From: Lepidurus packardi
Taxonomy: Eukaryota > Arthropoda > Branchiopoda > Notostraca > Triopsidae
DNA: 64,000 nucleotides
Reading direction: 5' to 3'
Assembly (NCBI GenBank): GCA_023053545.1
Contig: JAKZAN010000001.1
Coordinates: 10,002,565-10,066,564, forward strand
Part shown: positions 1-10,000 of the stretch, one piece after another
Layout of the letters: each line of letters begins with the position of its first letter
How positions within the stretch are numbered: the stretch's first letter is position 1
Notes under the pieces: model-generated
Database searches by the model: none
Told to the model about the DNA's origin: nothing
What the model saw: the letters and a program-made list of their open reading frames with translations, nothing else
Made by a program: the position numbers and the translations under genes

Positions 1-462
1 GAAGTCGAAGGCATCCTGAATTCCCGGCCGTTGACACCTCTCTACGACGACCCTGAGGAACTTGAACCTCTTTCTCCTGGCATCTTGCTCATGGGCAAGA
101 GACCAAATCGCTTGCCCCCGCTCTCCTACCCTCCCGTACACGCCCCTTCATCGACTGCTCGTGAGTTAACCAAACGCGCCCGTTACCGTGAAACAGTGGT
201 CATCAGATTCTGGAACCGATGGGTCAGGGAATATCTCCCTGAATTATGGAAGGATGCATCTGGGAAGGAGACGATTAAAACCGTTAAACCCAACGATATC
301 GTGATTGTTTACGAAGACAACGTCCGTAGACAACAATGGAAGCTAGGACGTGTAACCGAAGTATATCCTGGGCGTGACGGGCGCATCCGAGCATCCACGG
401 TGAAAACCAAGGATGGATTTATTAATAGGGCTATTAATCATTTATACCCATTAGAAGTGTAG
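1..462 (+). pseudogene. BEL/Pao integrase C-terminal part (partial, runs off left edge)
   Basis: Frame 1 is open from base 1 to the TAG at 460-462. It reads as the end of a BEL/Pao integrase: the ILNSRPLTPL stretch that follows the catalytic core, then the C-terminal DUF5641-type domain with FWNRWVREYL and the WKLGRVTEVYPGRDG.IR signature, ending NHLYPLEV as BEL polyproteins usually do. The catalytic D, D and E would lie left of the window. No frame break is seen in the 153 codons, so this may belong to an intact element whose body is outside the window. A purine tract and LTR follow directly, confirming the 3' end. The family call is firm; completeness cannot be judged. Confidence 0.85.
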
Positions 463-501
463 GAATTCATGTTTTACTTTGAAAGTCCGTTGACGTTCTT
501 C

Positions 502-874
502 CAAAGGGGGGAGAATGTTGAAACTTATATTGACCATTTAGATGGATTTCCCTTGTCTCTGGCAAATGTTACTTTCCCCGCCCAGCTCTCTGGCAACCAT
601 CACTTGTCTCCTTTTCCTTTCTCTCAGTTATATAACTTGTGCCTTGTCTTTGGACCTTGCCCTGATTGTATAACTGACCCCTATTACGTCTCCGACCACA
701 CGGATGGCACCAGAACCCTTCTTCCTCACTGACGGTTGGTTTATTGCCTTCCGTCACCTATAAAAGGCCCACGCCCTAGCAACTCGGTGTGGGTCTGTCC
801 AGTTCAGTGGCAGCTTGGCCATCTTGGCCAGCTTGGAATAGTTATTCTGTCTGATTTAAATACACACTTGACAA
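502..874 (+). repeat. BEL/Pao 3' LTR with polypurine tract
   Basis: A purine tract (AAGGGGGGAGAA, about 502-514) is followed by TGTTGAAACT at 515, which I take as the LTR start. A TATA-like CTATAAAAGG lies at about 759-768. The right end is uncertain; CTTGACA at about 874 gives a TG...CA LTR of about 360 bp. The 5' partner LTR is outside the window. Confidence 0.55.
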
Positions 875-902
875 CGTTGTGCCTTGTTTTAGTTATTGCC
901 CT

Positions 903-2249
903 GGCAGTTTGAAAAGAAGACTAGAAGAGTCCCTCTTAAAAATCTGAAAGTTGAGCATCCCAATCAACTTGTTGCAATGGATATTTTAGGGCCGCTTCCT
1001 GAAACAGCACAGGGTAACCGATATATTTTGGTTGTTGGAGATCTTTTTAGCAAGTGGATCGAAGCGTTTCCTATTCGGGATCAAGAAAGTAAAACAGTGG
1101 CTAGCAAATTTTTTAATGAATACGTGTGCCGATTTGGATCGCCCATTCAGTTGCATTCCGATCAAGGACGGAATTTTGAATCTAAATTGCTGGGTGAGGT
1201 GTGCCAGTTGTTGAACATCCAGAAAACTCGTACGACGCCTTATCATCCCCCAGAGCGACGGATTTGTGGAACGCGCCAACAGAACAACTTTAGCGGGGTT
1301 AAGCAAACTGTTGGAAGCGGGGGATGACACTTGGGACGAGTTGTTACCCAAAGTATTAATGGCTTACCGATCTGGAGTTCAGTCATCAACGAAGTTTTCT
1401 CCGGCTATGTTAAGGTTTGGTCGGGAGTTGCGTTTGCCGGAAGATTTGATTTTTCAAGGAGCAAACATGGATGGAGTGAACAACGGTAAAGTCCTTGAGA
1501 CAGATTACGCTTCAGAGTTGCAGAAGAATCTTATCAACGTGTATAAGATGGCCCAAACAAATTTACATATTTCTTATGGACGGGAGAAAGAACAGTATGA
1601 TAAGTTACTGCACGGAAAGCGATATTTGTTAGGAGACTAGGTGTTACTGAAAATAGTTCCTAAAAGAGGAAAGCATGTGAAATTTCACCGTCCTTGGGAA
1701 GGTCCGTATACGGTTATTAAAGTAATTAGTGAAGAAGTGTTAAGAATCAAGCATGATCAGTCAGGGCGACGGAAAGTTGTTCACTCTAATAATGTTAAGC
1801 CGTATTTGGTTCCTGAGAGTGCAACTTCTCAACAAGAGAGTACGTCTCTGCGTAAAGACAATGAGGAAGTAGTGGATGATCTTGCTGCAGGTGAAGAGGC
1901 TGCACAGAAATCAAGAGAAAGAAGCACGCAAGAAGAGCGGTATTTGAACACAAGTGATTGGGTTATTGTGGACAGTGAAGTGGAAGAGCCGGCTGTTGAT
2001 TTACCTCAAAGTGATGTGTCAGATCGGCAATCGGAAGGTCAGTTGGCTGATCAAGGAAGTGTTAGTTCGGACGAACCTGAGAGAGTAGACCAGGTGACTG
2101 GTCAAGAAACGGAAGATGCAATCGTACGTAAAAATCCAGCAGGAGAATCATTGCGTCCTGTTCGGCTGAGACAGCCTCCGGAGCGTTTCGGTTATTTCGA
2201 GACTGGACAACCGTTAGGCATTAGGAAAGATTTTCGTAAAGGAGGCGAA
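903..2249 (+). pseudogene. Ty3/Gypsy integrase fragment, frameshifted
   Basis: The 3' end of a Gypsy pol. It starts in the linker before the integrase core and shows the core D (AMDILGPLPE), the second D (HSDQGRNFES), then the conserved TTPYHP stretch. A C-run near 1245-1250 has one base too many, so the region holding the catalytic E continues in another frame (ERANRTTLAGLSKLL, from 1266). A TAG at 1638-1640 also interrupts. The GPY/F-like C-terminal module (RPWEGPYTVIKVI and VVHSNNVKPYLVP) follows at about 1690-1815, then an acidic tail to TAA/TAG codons near 2309. The 5' part of the element is missing; the junction with the preceding BEL LTR is at about 875-903. Clearly a dead copy. Confidence 0.85.
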
Positions 2250-2442
2250 TGTAGTGTAGCTATACTATTAAGTTATGTCAGGGTTAACCTTTTGGAATGT
2301 TTGCCTTGATCTTTGTTGACCCTTGTTTGGCAATTCCCTTTATGCCAAGTGACCTCGACTTGTACTATGTACTCTTGTATATATGGAGTCAATCCTTGTT
2401 AATAAAGTCAGTCGTAGTTAACCCAACATTCGGTAACTTACA
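2250..2442 (+). repeat. Gypsy 3' LTR (short)
   Basis: AAAGGAGGCGAA is a plausible purine tract ending at 2249. TGTAGTGTAG starts at 2250 and CGGTAACTTACA ends at about 2442, giving a TG...CA LTR of about 193 bp. It contains a TATATATGG promoter-like box (about 2377) and AATAAA (2401) in the expected order. Immediately to the right, hAT coding sequence starts mid-gene, so this Gypsy copy probably landed inside the hAT transposase. Confidence 0.6.
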
Positions 2443-3320
2443 TATATTACGTGGCCTACTCCTCCCTTTGTCTAAATCGCTGCAGTCATCCACAGCTGAC
2501 ATCATTGGGGGCATGACACTTGTCGACGAAATAATCCAAATTCTAGAAGGACGAAGATCAAATGCTGAGAACGAATTTAAGGATATCTACAAAAAGCTCG
2601 CTGCTGTTTGTGAGAAACTGGAAATCGACCTTAAATTACCACGACGTGTTGGAAGGCAGATTCACCGGGCCAACTACCAAACAACATCTCCAGATGAGTA
2701 TTACAGGTATGTAGATATTAATGATTTCATTCATCCTTTGTTATATTTTTAGAGCAACCATTGCTTAGAAATGTTAACTGGTTACTTCAGACAGGCCATT
2801 TACATCCCTTATCTGGAAAGCATGGTCAACCAGTTGAAAGAACGATTTGCCCCAAATGAACGAGTCTGCATTCAGATTCAACATCTGCTTCCAAGGTTTC
2901 TTGACCAAGGATCCTTCAATGACCTGGAGGAGACCCTTGAGTACTACGCCTGCGATCTTGGTCACACATCTGCTGTTCGTGGTGAATACTTCCGCTGGAA
3001 AGCCAAATGGTCGAATGTCCCAATGGCGGAGCGGCCACATACCGCAATTGATGCTCTGCAACATTGTCAACATTCATTCTATCTATCCACAGATCAATAC
3101 GCCGCTCAAACTATTCATCACGTTGCCCCTTTTTTCCGCGACAGCCGAGAGATCCTTCTCAACTATGCGCAGACTCAAATCTTATCTACGCACCACAATG
3201 GGCCAGACAAGGCTGAATGGGCTTGCCCAGATGAACATCAATCGTGACCTCAACATCAATGAAGAAACCGTCATCGACATTTTATCACAAAAGAAACGTC
3301 GGCTGAATTTCACATTGTAA
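2443..3320 (+). pseudogene. hAT transposase C-terminal half (DUF4371/hATC type), 5'-truncated
   Basis: Starting mid-gene after the Gypsy LTR, the sequence reads as the second half of a ZMYM1/THAP12-like hAT transposase: LVDEIIQILEGRR, then PRRVGRQIHRANYQT, then the hATC dimerisation domain (FSATAERSFSTMRRLKSYLR and GLAQMNINRD, about 3133-3250). An intron at 2707-2790 (GTATGT...TTCAG, 84 bp) separates exon ends that join in phase within a conserved stretch, so splicing is supported by the protein match. A one-base frame slip lies around 3060-3090, between the alpha-helical insert and the hATC domain. The N-terminal zinc finger and first catalytic residues are absent. Stop TAA at 3318-3320. Confidence 0.8.
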
Positions 3321-3451
3321 TTTACCATTTCAAATTACATGTCTTATGGTTTGTTATTTTTAATCATTGCTGAAACTGCCTGAAAGCCTTGACTTTTGTG
3401 GGTGGGAAATATCTTAGTAAAACTCCTTACTAATCAGTGTCTGTCTCGTGG

Positions 3452-3485
3452 CCCCACCCGTAAAAAATTCCTGGCTGCGCCCCTG
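3452..3485 (+). repeat. hAT right terminal inverted repeat
   Basis: Read on the minus strand from 3485 the sequence begins CAGGGGCGCAGCCAGGAATT, the usual form of a hAT terminus of the ZMYM1-like group. It lies about 165 bp after the hAT stop codon and is taken as the right end of the truncated hAT. Its left end is not in the window, so the 8-bp target duplication cannot be tested. Confidence 0.6.
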
Positions 3486-3677
3486 ATACTCACCCATCTC
3501 ATTCCCAGTACAAGATAGAAGACCAGATAGAAAAGTGGCCATAAACAAAACAGCGGAACCAAAACAACAGAGGTAAGAAAAAATTATCAACAAAAACCTC
3601 CGGAAACTATAAAAACACACTTGAAAGGCAACAAGGAAAAAATTAACGTAATGCAACTAACTTTCACAGGTCAAACC

Positions 3678-4080
3678 ATGTCGCAAATCGGATTCGTCCA
3701 CCATGTAGGACAACTACGGAAGAGAAACAACGTCACCGACAAGAAGAATCAGAACACCCACTACTTCAAGTTCCTCCTCCAAACAGGAACCAACTCGTAC
3801 GAATACTGGATTTGCTTCTCAGAAGGCCTCTACGACCAAATTAAACGCTTGGAAAAGCACAAAATTGTTACGCAGCTCACTTTACTGAAGGAAACCTCAA
3901 CCCAATCACCAGCACCTAAGCGCGGCAAAACAGAAACCATGAAACTCAACTATAAAAGCCAAATTCAAGAGAAAGACACACCACTCACATTCTCGCACAG
4001 AGGACCGCAACCAGTCAAAGCTACACTCCAAGCCTGCTTCGAGTACCCGAACAAAATATATCACATCTGTTCAGACGAAA
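3678..4080 (+). CDS. Unrecognised two-exon gene, 3' part cut off by BEL-1
   Basis: A donor (AGAG/GTAAGA at about 3572) and an acceptor (TTTCACAG/GTC ending at 3669) bracket a 98-bp intron in the 5' leader. The first ATG after the acceptor is at 3678. From there an uninterrupted frame of about 134 codons runs to 4080, where the BEL-1 LTR begins; the last residues up to a stop at 4136 come from the LTR. The protein opens MSQIGFVHHVGQLRKRNN and holds FKFLLQTG and EYWICFS, an alternating beta-like pattern that recalls a small nucleic-acid-binding OB fold. That resemblance is only an impression. It is not one of the common transposon proteins I know. It could be a host gene or an accessory gene of an unrecognised element. 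Confidence 0.4.
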
Positions 4081-4501
4081 TGTTAAATTTTACAACTTTT
4101 GTATGTTACTTTGACAACTTTACCCTTTCTCCCTAAACTCCAGATGTACGGAGCTCGAGAAAGGCGTAACTAACATGTAACTAGGCTGAAAACTGACTCC
4201 TACGATTGACAGGCCAGAAAAGGGGTACCTTTTGCATGGGCACCCCGTAGGACGATTTATGACTGACAATAACAGACTTCGCACATGTTTTTAGACGTTT
4301 AAAATCTTTAACTGACGAGTGACGACGACGAGCGACCAAGACTTCAGCTTAGTATAAATGTAATTTTGTATGAAGAATACAAAGAGTTCTTGCTTGACGT
4401 TGGAGCCGTGTGCATCTTTACTGCTCAGTAAAAAGGCTTGCAACGGAGCAAAGCTCCAAGTTCAGCGATTTAAGCCGAGTTAGAATTCTCTCTATATTAC
4501 A
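4081..4501 (+). repeat. BEL-1 5' LTR
   Basis: TGTTAAATTT starts at 4081 exactly where the preceding reading frame loses sense, and TCTATATTACA ends at 4501 before a leader and a BEL gag gene. It contains GTATAAATG (about 4352) as a possible promoter box. The leader at 4502-4676 carries the GGTCC...CGGGACCGGATC stretch common in BEL leaders. No second copy of this LTR is in the window, so its ends are inferred from TG...CA and context. Confidence 0.5.
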
Positions 4502-4676
4502 GAAGGGTAATCTAGGGAACTCGTGCTTAAATCTGGTCCTCCATCTGAACATTTGGTCCTCGCGGGACCGGATCAACAGTTAATTTGCGATCTGTCAGCC
4601 CGTGTGGCATAGTTATAGTTGGTGAGTGGTACATGTGATACACACAGTGATAACACCTGCAGCAGTGAGTGTCACC

Positions 4677-6062
4677 ATGTCGGAATCAAGCCGTTCTCAA
4701 TTATCCGTCAGTCAGACGAGCCACACAAACAAGATTCCAGAGGATGTCTGTGCGCTACCTATAGAACAGTTAAAGAAGAGAAGAGCTAATTGCCGGCGGA
4801 CAATCAGCACTTGCTGTACTTATATCGAAACGACTATAAAGGAAAGCAAGTCAAGGAGGACCGCCGCAGCCTTACTCAAACGAGCTCGTGATGCTTTCAG
4901 CCTACTAGAACAGATCACGCAGAAGCTCTCCGAAGACCTCGACGAAGAAGAAGCCTCCGCTGAAGAAGCGAAACTTCTACAATATTTGTCGAAAGTAGGA
5001 GAAGCACAAGAAGCAGTGGAACTCTATGTAGGATCACAAAGCAGTAATTTTGTACCATCAGCAAACGAGTCCACATACGAGTCAGATGCGGTAGCCTCAG
5101 TAACCTCGGATACTCCTAACGAAGAAGAACGTCGTTTGGAAGAGGAAACAGCAAAAAAGCGTATTGAGGTAGTTTCAAGTCAAGAAGCTGCACAAAAGGC
5201 TTTAGCTGAAGCTCAATTAGCCCAAGCCGCGGCTGATCAAGCACAACAAGATATGGAAAGTTTGGAGTCCCAATCGGCACAACTCAGACTGTCCAAACAC
5301 AGGCAACCAGCCTCAGTCGGACAAAGACCATCTCCATCCGTGATCTGGGCGTCTCCCATACATGAAGATTCACCTTGGGAAATCAGTCGACACAACAATA
5401 GACGCCCGAGGAAAGATCCAGCTCCTGACGATTGGATCGAGGACTACCTGGACGGTAGACCTTGTTATGATTCTTGGTCTTCGGAGTATGGGCATCAGAC
5501 GTCCATCAAAGCCGACCTGGAACCGTACGATGGCTGTGCGCTGCAGTGGTTCTCCTGGATTGACCTATTCAAGGCTCTAGTCCATGATTCATCTAAGTCT
5601 CCAGGAGAAAAATTGGCGATCCTTCGCAGAAGTATGCGTGGGGATAACATGGACATAGTTTATGGACTTGGAGGTGGTGAAGAGGCTTACAAGGCTTCCA
5701 ACCGCAAAACACTCAAGTGCGTGAAATGTGGAGCTGAGCACCTCATTTCCTCTTGCGCAGCCTTCAAGCCCTATCTGTCCAAGAACGTTTGGAGTTTGCA
5801 CAAAAGAACAAGCTATGTTTTGCCTGCCTACGCGGCCAGCACTACTCCCGTGATTGTAGAAACGCTAAGGAGTGCGGTATTACTAATTGCAAGCGTCGTT
5901 ACCACCGATTACTCCACTCTAAATCCCCAGAGAAGACCGCGTCTTCTAACGTCCATACTGTCCAAAGAGTGGCACAGAGAGTAGCGTTCGGAGTGATCTC
6001 TGTCTCCGTGCTTGACAAAGACGGAAACCGTCAACGCGCAACTTTGATGCTGGACAGCGACG
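4677..6062 (+). pseudogene. BEL-1 gag and start of protease, broken and interrupted
   Basis: The in-frame ATG at 4677 follows the leader. The N-terminal 200 codons are helical and coiled-coil rich (long Glu/Ala/Gln run at about 5110-5290). A DUF1759-like part begins at about 5520 (FSWIDLFKALVH) but is cut short by an internal deletion near 5690, where it jumps to zinc-knuckle sequence (KCVKCGAEHLISSC). A one-base slip near 5770-5790 moves the second knuckle region (CFACLRGQHYSRDC) into the next frame. The protease start (VSVLDKDGNRQRATLMLDS) stops at about 6055-6062, where hAT-1 begins. Pol of this element is not found elsewhere in the window on a matching boundary. Non-functional. Confidence 0.8.
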
Positions 6063-6585
6063 GCGGAACTGGGGGGGGGGAGCAGAGGGGGCAGCTGCCC
6101 CCCCTACAATTTTCCAGGGGGGCAAAGGTATGATTTTGCCCCCCCTGGAAAAGTGCTTAAAATTGCACATCAACACATGTCAGCAGCTCAGCACAAGGAC
6201 CTTGGCCCAGCACTCTAAAATATTGGTAAATGTTCAACTTTTCTCTCCTCGCTCAGGGGGCTGGGATCTTCTGACAAAAAAATCTCCTCACCTCACCTTA
6301 CTCATGTAGTCACTACACATCTGCAGCACAACCCCCTAATCCTTTCCATGTGCACACTCACTCGTACACACGCACTCGTACCACTCCTTATAAAGCCCCG
6401 GTGACCCAGTCAGATGGACAGAAGGAGAAGCTTGCAGCCGGCTTTAAAACCAACTGCAGTTCGACTTATATCCAACCACAGGATTGGCTTATATATTTAT
6501 GTGAGACAACCTGCCCCCACCCCTCATGGTGACTGCTCTTTCCTTGCTACTAGGGTTACCATCCGTCCTTAAATGATAAGGACAG

Positions 6586-7015
6586 TGTCGGAAATTCCGA
6601 TTTCCTCCTTTCTGTCCTATCTCCTTTCTATCCTACCTCCTATTCTATTTTTCGCAGCACGCGTTCAATGTTCAGTTTTGTACCCTATCGATCGCTTCTT
6701 TCTGTTTTTCAAATTATTGATCCATTCTTTTCGATCCACCCTGCACGTGCTGCCAAAGCTAACCTTTCCTTCAGTACTTCTAAACCTTTCTTCTAGTTCT
6801 TTCTCTGACATTTGGCCCCCTATAAAAGGCAGTCGGTTTTCGATAGAGACCAATGTTCCACTGCACCTTGGTGCAAGCTCTCTCCTACCTTTGTATGTGC
6901 GCTGCCTTGCTGGCATTAATAAAAGTCGTAAGACCGAGCCAAAAACTTATCCATTAAAAATACACAACGCAGGGTTTAAGTTTCCCCAATATTTAACTGA
7001 CCAATATTTCCGACA
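6586..7015 (+). repeat. BEL-2 5' LTR
   Basis: 430 bp, from TGTCGGAAAT to ATTTCCGACA, so the LTR itself ends in a 10-bp inverted repeat. CTATAAAAGG (about 6821) and AATAAAAG (about 6919) are the probable promoter box and poly(A) signal. The 3' copy at 12339-12768 has the same length and I saw no difference by eye. Confidence 0.95.
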
Positions 7016-7034
7016 TTTTGGTGCCGTGACCAGG
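7016..7034 (+). other. BEL-2 primer-binding site region
   Basis: TTTTGGTGCCGTGACCAGG lies directly after the 5' LTR and before the polyprotein ATG, the expected place and form for the minus-strand primer site of a BEL element. The matching tRNA cannot be assigned without a tRNA set. Confidence 0.7.
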
Positions 7035-10000
7035 ATGCCAGCATCGCTCATACCCCTCAAGAGGTCCCGTGGCATGTTCTATGCCTTCGTCAAAGGTTTG
7101 AAAGTGAACGTGGACGAGTACATGAATGGCCCGACAACCCCCGCAGAAAAGAAGCAGAAGCTGGTACGCACTCTTCAAACCCTCGAGACAAAATTCGCCT
7201 CGATCTCCTCCCTGGACGCCAAGATCCTCGACTTAACGCCCCAGGAGGAATTAGAAGAAGAAGAAAAGGCCATCATCCGTTACGAAATCGAATATGAGGA
7301 CTACGTGGTATACCTACAGTCTGGCATCTCCCAACTGCAAGGTATCATCAGTGTACAGCCTCCCCCAAGCGCCGCGGTCCCCGTACCCCCTTACCCAAGA
7401 AAGTCCAAACTTCCCGAACTTAAATTACCCTTTTTTGATGGAAGTCCCATGAACTGGCAGAACTTCTGGGATACGTTTAAGTCCGAGATCCACGGAAATA
7501 CCGAGTTATCGTCTGTTCATAAATTCCACTACCTCATCGGACAACTCCAAAAGGAAGCAAGGGAGACTGTGAAAGGATTATCCCCCTCTGACGTAAACTA
7601 CACATTGGCCATTGATCTCCTACTCGAACGGTTTGGAAAACCTGAGAAGCTTATCCAGCATCACATCAGAGCCTTACAGGATTTGAAGTTTTCTGCGGAT
7701 TCAGTCTCAGGATTGAAGAGTTTTGTACTCACCCTAGAGCAACATCTGAGAGAACTCGAAGCCTTAGGAAGACCCATCAACGATTATGGCGACTTTCTGG
7801 TTTGCCAAATTCAAGACAAGCTACCCTCGACTCTCAAGCAAAATATGTATAGAAGTCGTGGTAATTCTTCCTGGGATCTGCTCTCATTGCGTCAAGTCTT
7901 AAAATTAGAACTGGACATCGCCGAATCGTGTGAATCCCCCAAACCAATCGACGACAAGCCTAAGTTCCAACCCCCCAAGACTCCCGAGGCCTCAGCCCTA
8001 CTGACGGCTGCACCGATGAGCCCCAAGTCAGATATGACCTCCAAACCCCCTAAATGTGCGTTTTGCCAAGGACCCCACAAGCCACAAGACTGTCCGCGGT
8101 ACCCGACCATTCCCGAACGATTTGCTTTAGCAAAGGAGAAGCGAATGTGTTTCAATTGTCTGGCCCATTCCAGCCACTCCAAGGCTTCCGAATGTAAATC
8201 CAAGTTTCGCTGTATGATATGCAAGCGTGCCCATCATACTAGTCTCCATCTTTCGCGTCCTCCCGCTCCATCTACACCAGAGAATGAACCTGAATCGTTG
8301 ACAACTGCTATGTCTGTCCACAGCGATTGTTCTTCCTCATCGCAATCTTCCCCGTTACCTCAGCTAGTTTTCCTCAAGATTGCAGAGGCCCCTGTCATGG
8401 TGAATGGTCGGAGCACAACCGCGAACATATTGTTCGATGATGGCGCACAACGGTCTTTCGTAACTGAAGGGTTACTTAAGAAGCTAAGACACAAGCCTCG
8501 CCATTCGCAAACAACCAATCTTCATACCTTCGGAGCACAACCTCAAAAGACCAAGCTACCTACCACCCAAATATCTATCCTCAACCTTCGTAATGAAGCT
8601 CAAGATATTTTAGTGAATGTAGTCCCCAGTATCGTAGCTCCTCTTAATCTTCGCTCGCCTATCAGTATTTCCAGCTACCCGTATCTCCGAGACCTCCCCT
8701 TAGCTCACCCCAACGTAAACCAAGATCTCTTGGAAATTGATGTACTAATCGGAGCTGACCATTCATGGGAATTTATTGAAGACGACGTCGTCCGTGGAAA
8801 TGGGCCAATCGCAATCCGCTCTACCCTTGGATATTTACTGTCAGGACCCGCGCACACTGGATCACAAACCTCGAATTCGTGTTCCCTGTTACTGGTTGGT
8901 CAAGGACCTTCTTCCGAAGAACGCAACTTGGAAGATTTCTGGCAAATTGAGTCAATTGGTATCACTTCCACAAAACCCGACGACATCTACCTGCGAGAGT
9001 ACCAAGATCCCAAAGTGAACCGCCAAGAGGATGGAAGGTATTGCGCTAAGCTTGCCTGGAAGGAAGACCATCCCTCACTTCCCTCAAATTTCAACGTTGC
9101 TAATTCTCGCACAACCAATCTACTGAAGCGCCTTCGAAAAGATCCCAAAACTCTGGAGCAGTACGATTCGATTTTCAAGGAGTACGAAGAGAGAGGATTC
9201 ATCGAAAAAGTCAGCAATGAGCTTCCAACTCTCCCTTCAAATACCCACTATCTACCCCATCGCCACGTGGTGAAGGATTCCTTAACCACGCCCATTCGCG
9301 TCGTATTCGACTGTTCTTGTCAATCGGAGCCAGGCCAACCCAGTCTAAATCACTGTTTGGATCCCGGACCCTCCCTTCTCAACGATCTTTGTGGAATATT
9401 ACTTCGTTTTAGAGAGCACAAGTTCGTCGTTTCAGCTGATATCGAGAAAGCATTTTTGAACATCACGCTTGCTGAAGAAGATCGCGATTTCCTACGTTTC
9501 CTATGGCCCAGGAATCCGCCGGATCTGACTTCTCCATTCGCTACCTATCGATTTCGAGTCGTGCTTTTTGGTGCCTCCTGCTCTCCGTTTATTTTGTTAG
9601 CGGTTCTGGATAAACATCTAACATCATATAACACCCCCCAGGCTCGAACCCTCAAGAAAAATATATATATGGATAACTTGCTAGACGGAGCTACCAGCGA
9701 AAATCAACTCGTCACTTTATACCACCAATCGCGACACATGTTAGCTGAGGCAAAGATGAACCTGCGAGATTGGTCTACAAATAGTCCGCTTCTGAGGAAA
9801 CAGCTAGTCCTAGACCACACATTGTCATCAAGCGCTACGGTTAACATCCTTTTATTAAAGTGGCTTACGGAAACTGATTCCCTCACTTACCCCTCCTTTG
9901 ACCTTGGACCCCTTACGCTAACGCCTACGAAGCGATCAGTACTCCAACAGATAAGCCGGATTTTCGATCCCCTAGGGTTTCTGGGCCCCATTACTATTTC

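Noticed and set aside
469-732. 87-codon ORF after the BEL integrase
   Set aside because: Lies across the LTR and has no coding features.
3414-3656. 80-codon minus-strand ORF containing RSQEFFTGGA
   Set aside because: That peptide is the translation of the hAT terminal repeat, often seen in spurious gene models.
6573-7034. N-terminal extension of the BEL-2 frame through the 5' LTR
   Set aside because: The same LTR is open in that frame at the 3' end too; the real start is the ATG after the primer site.
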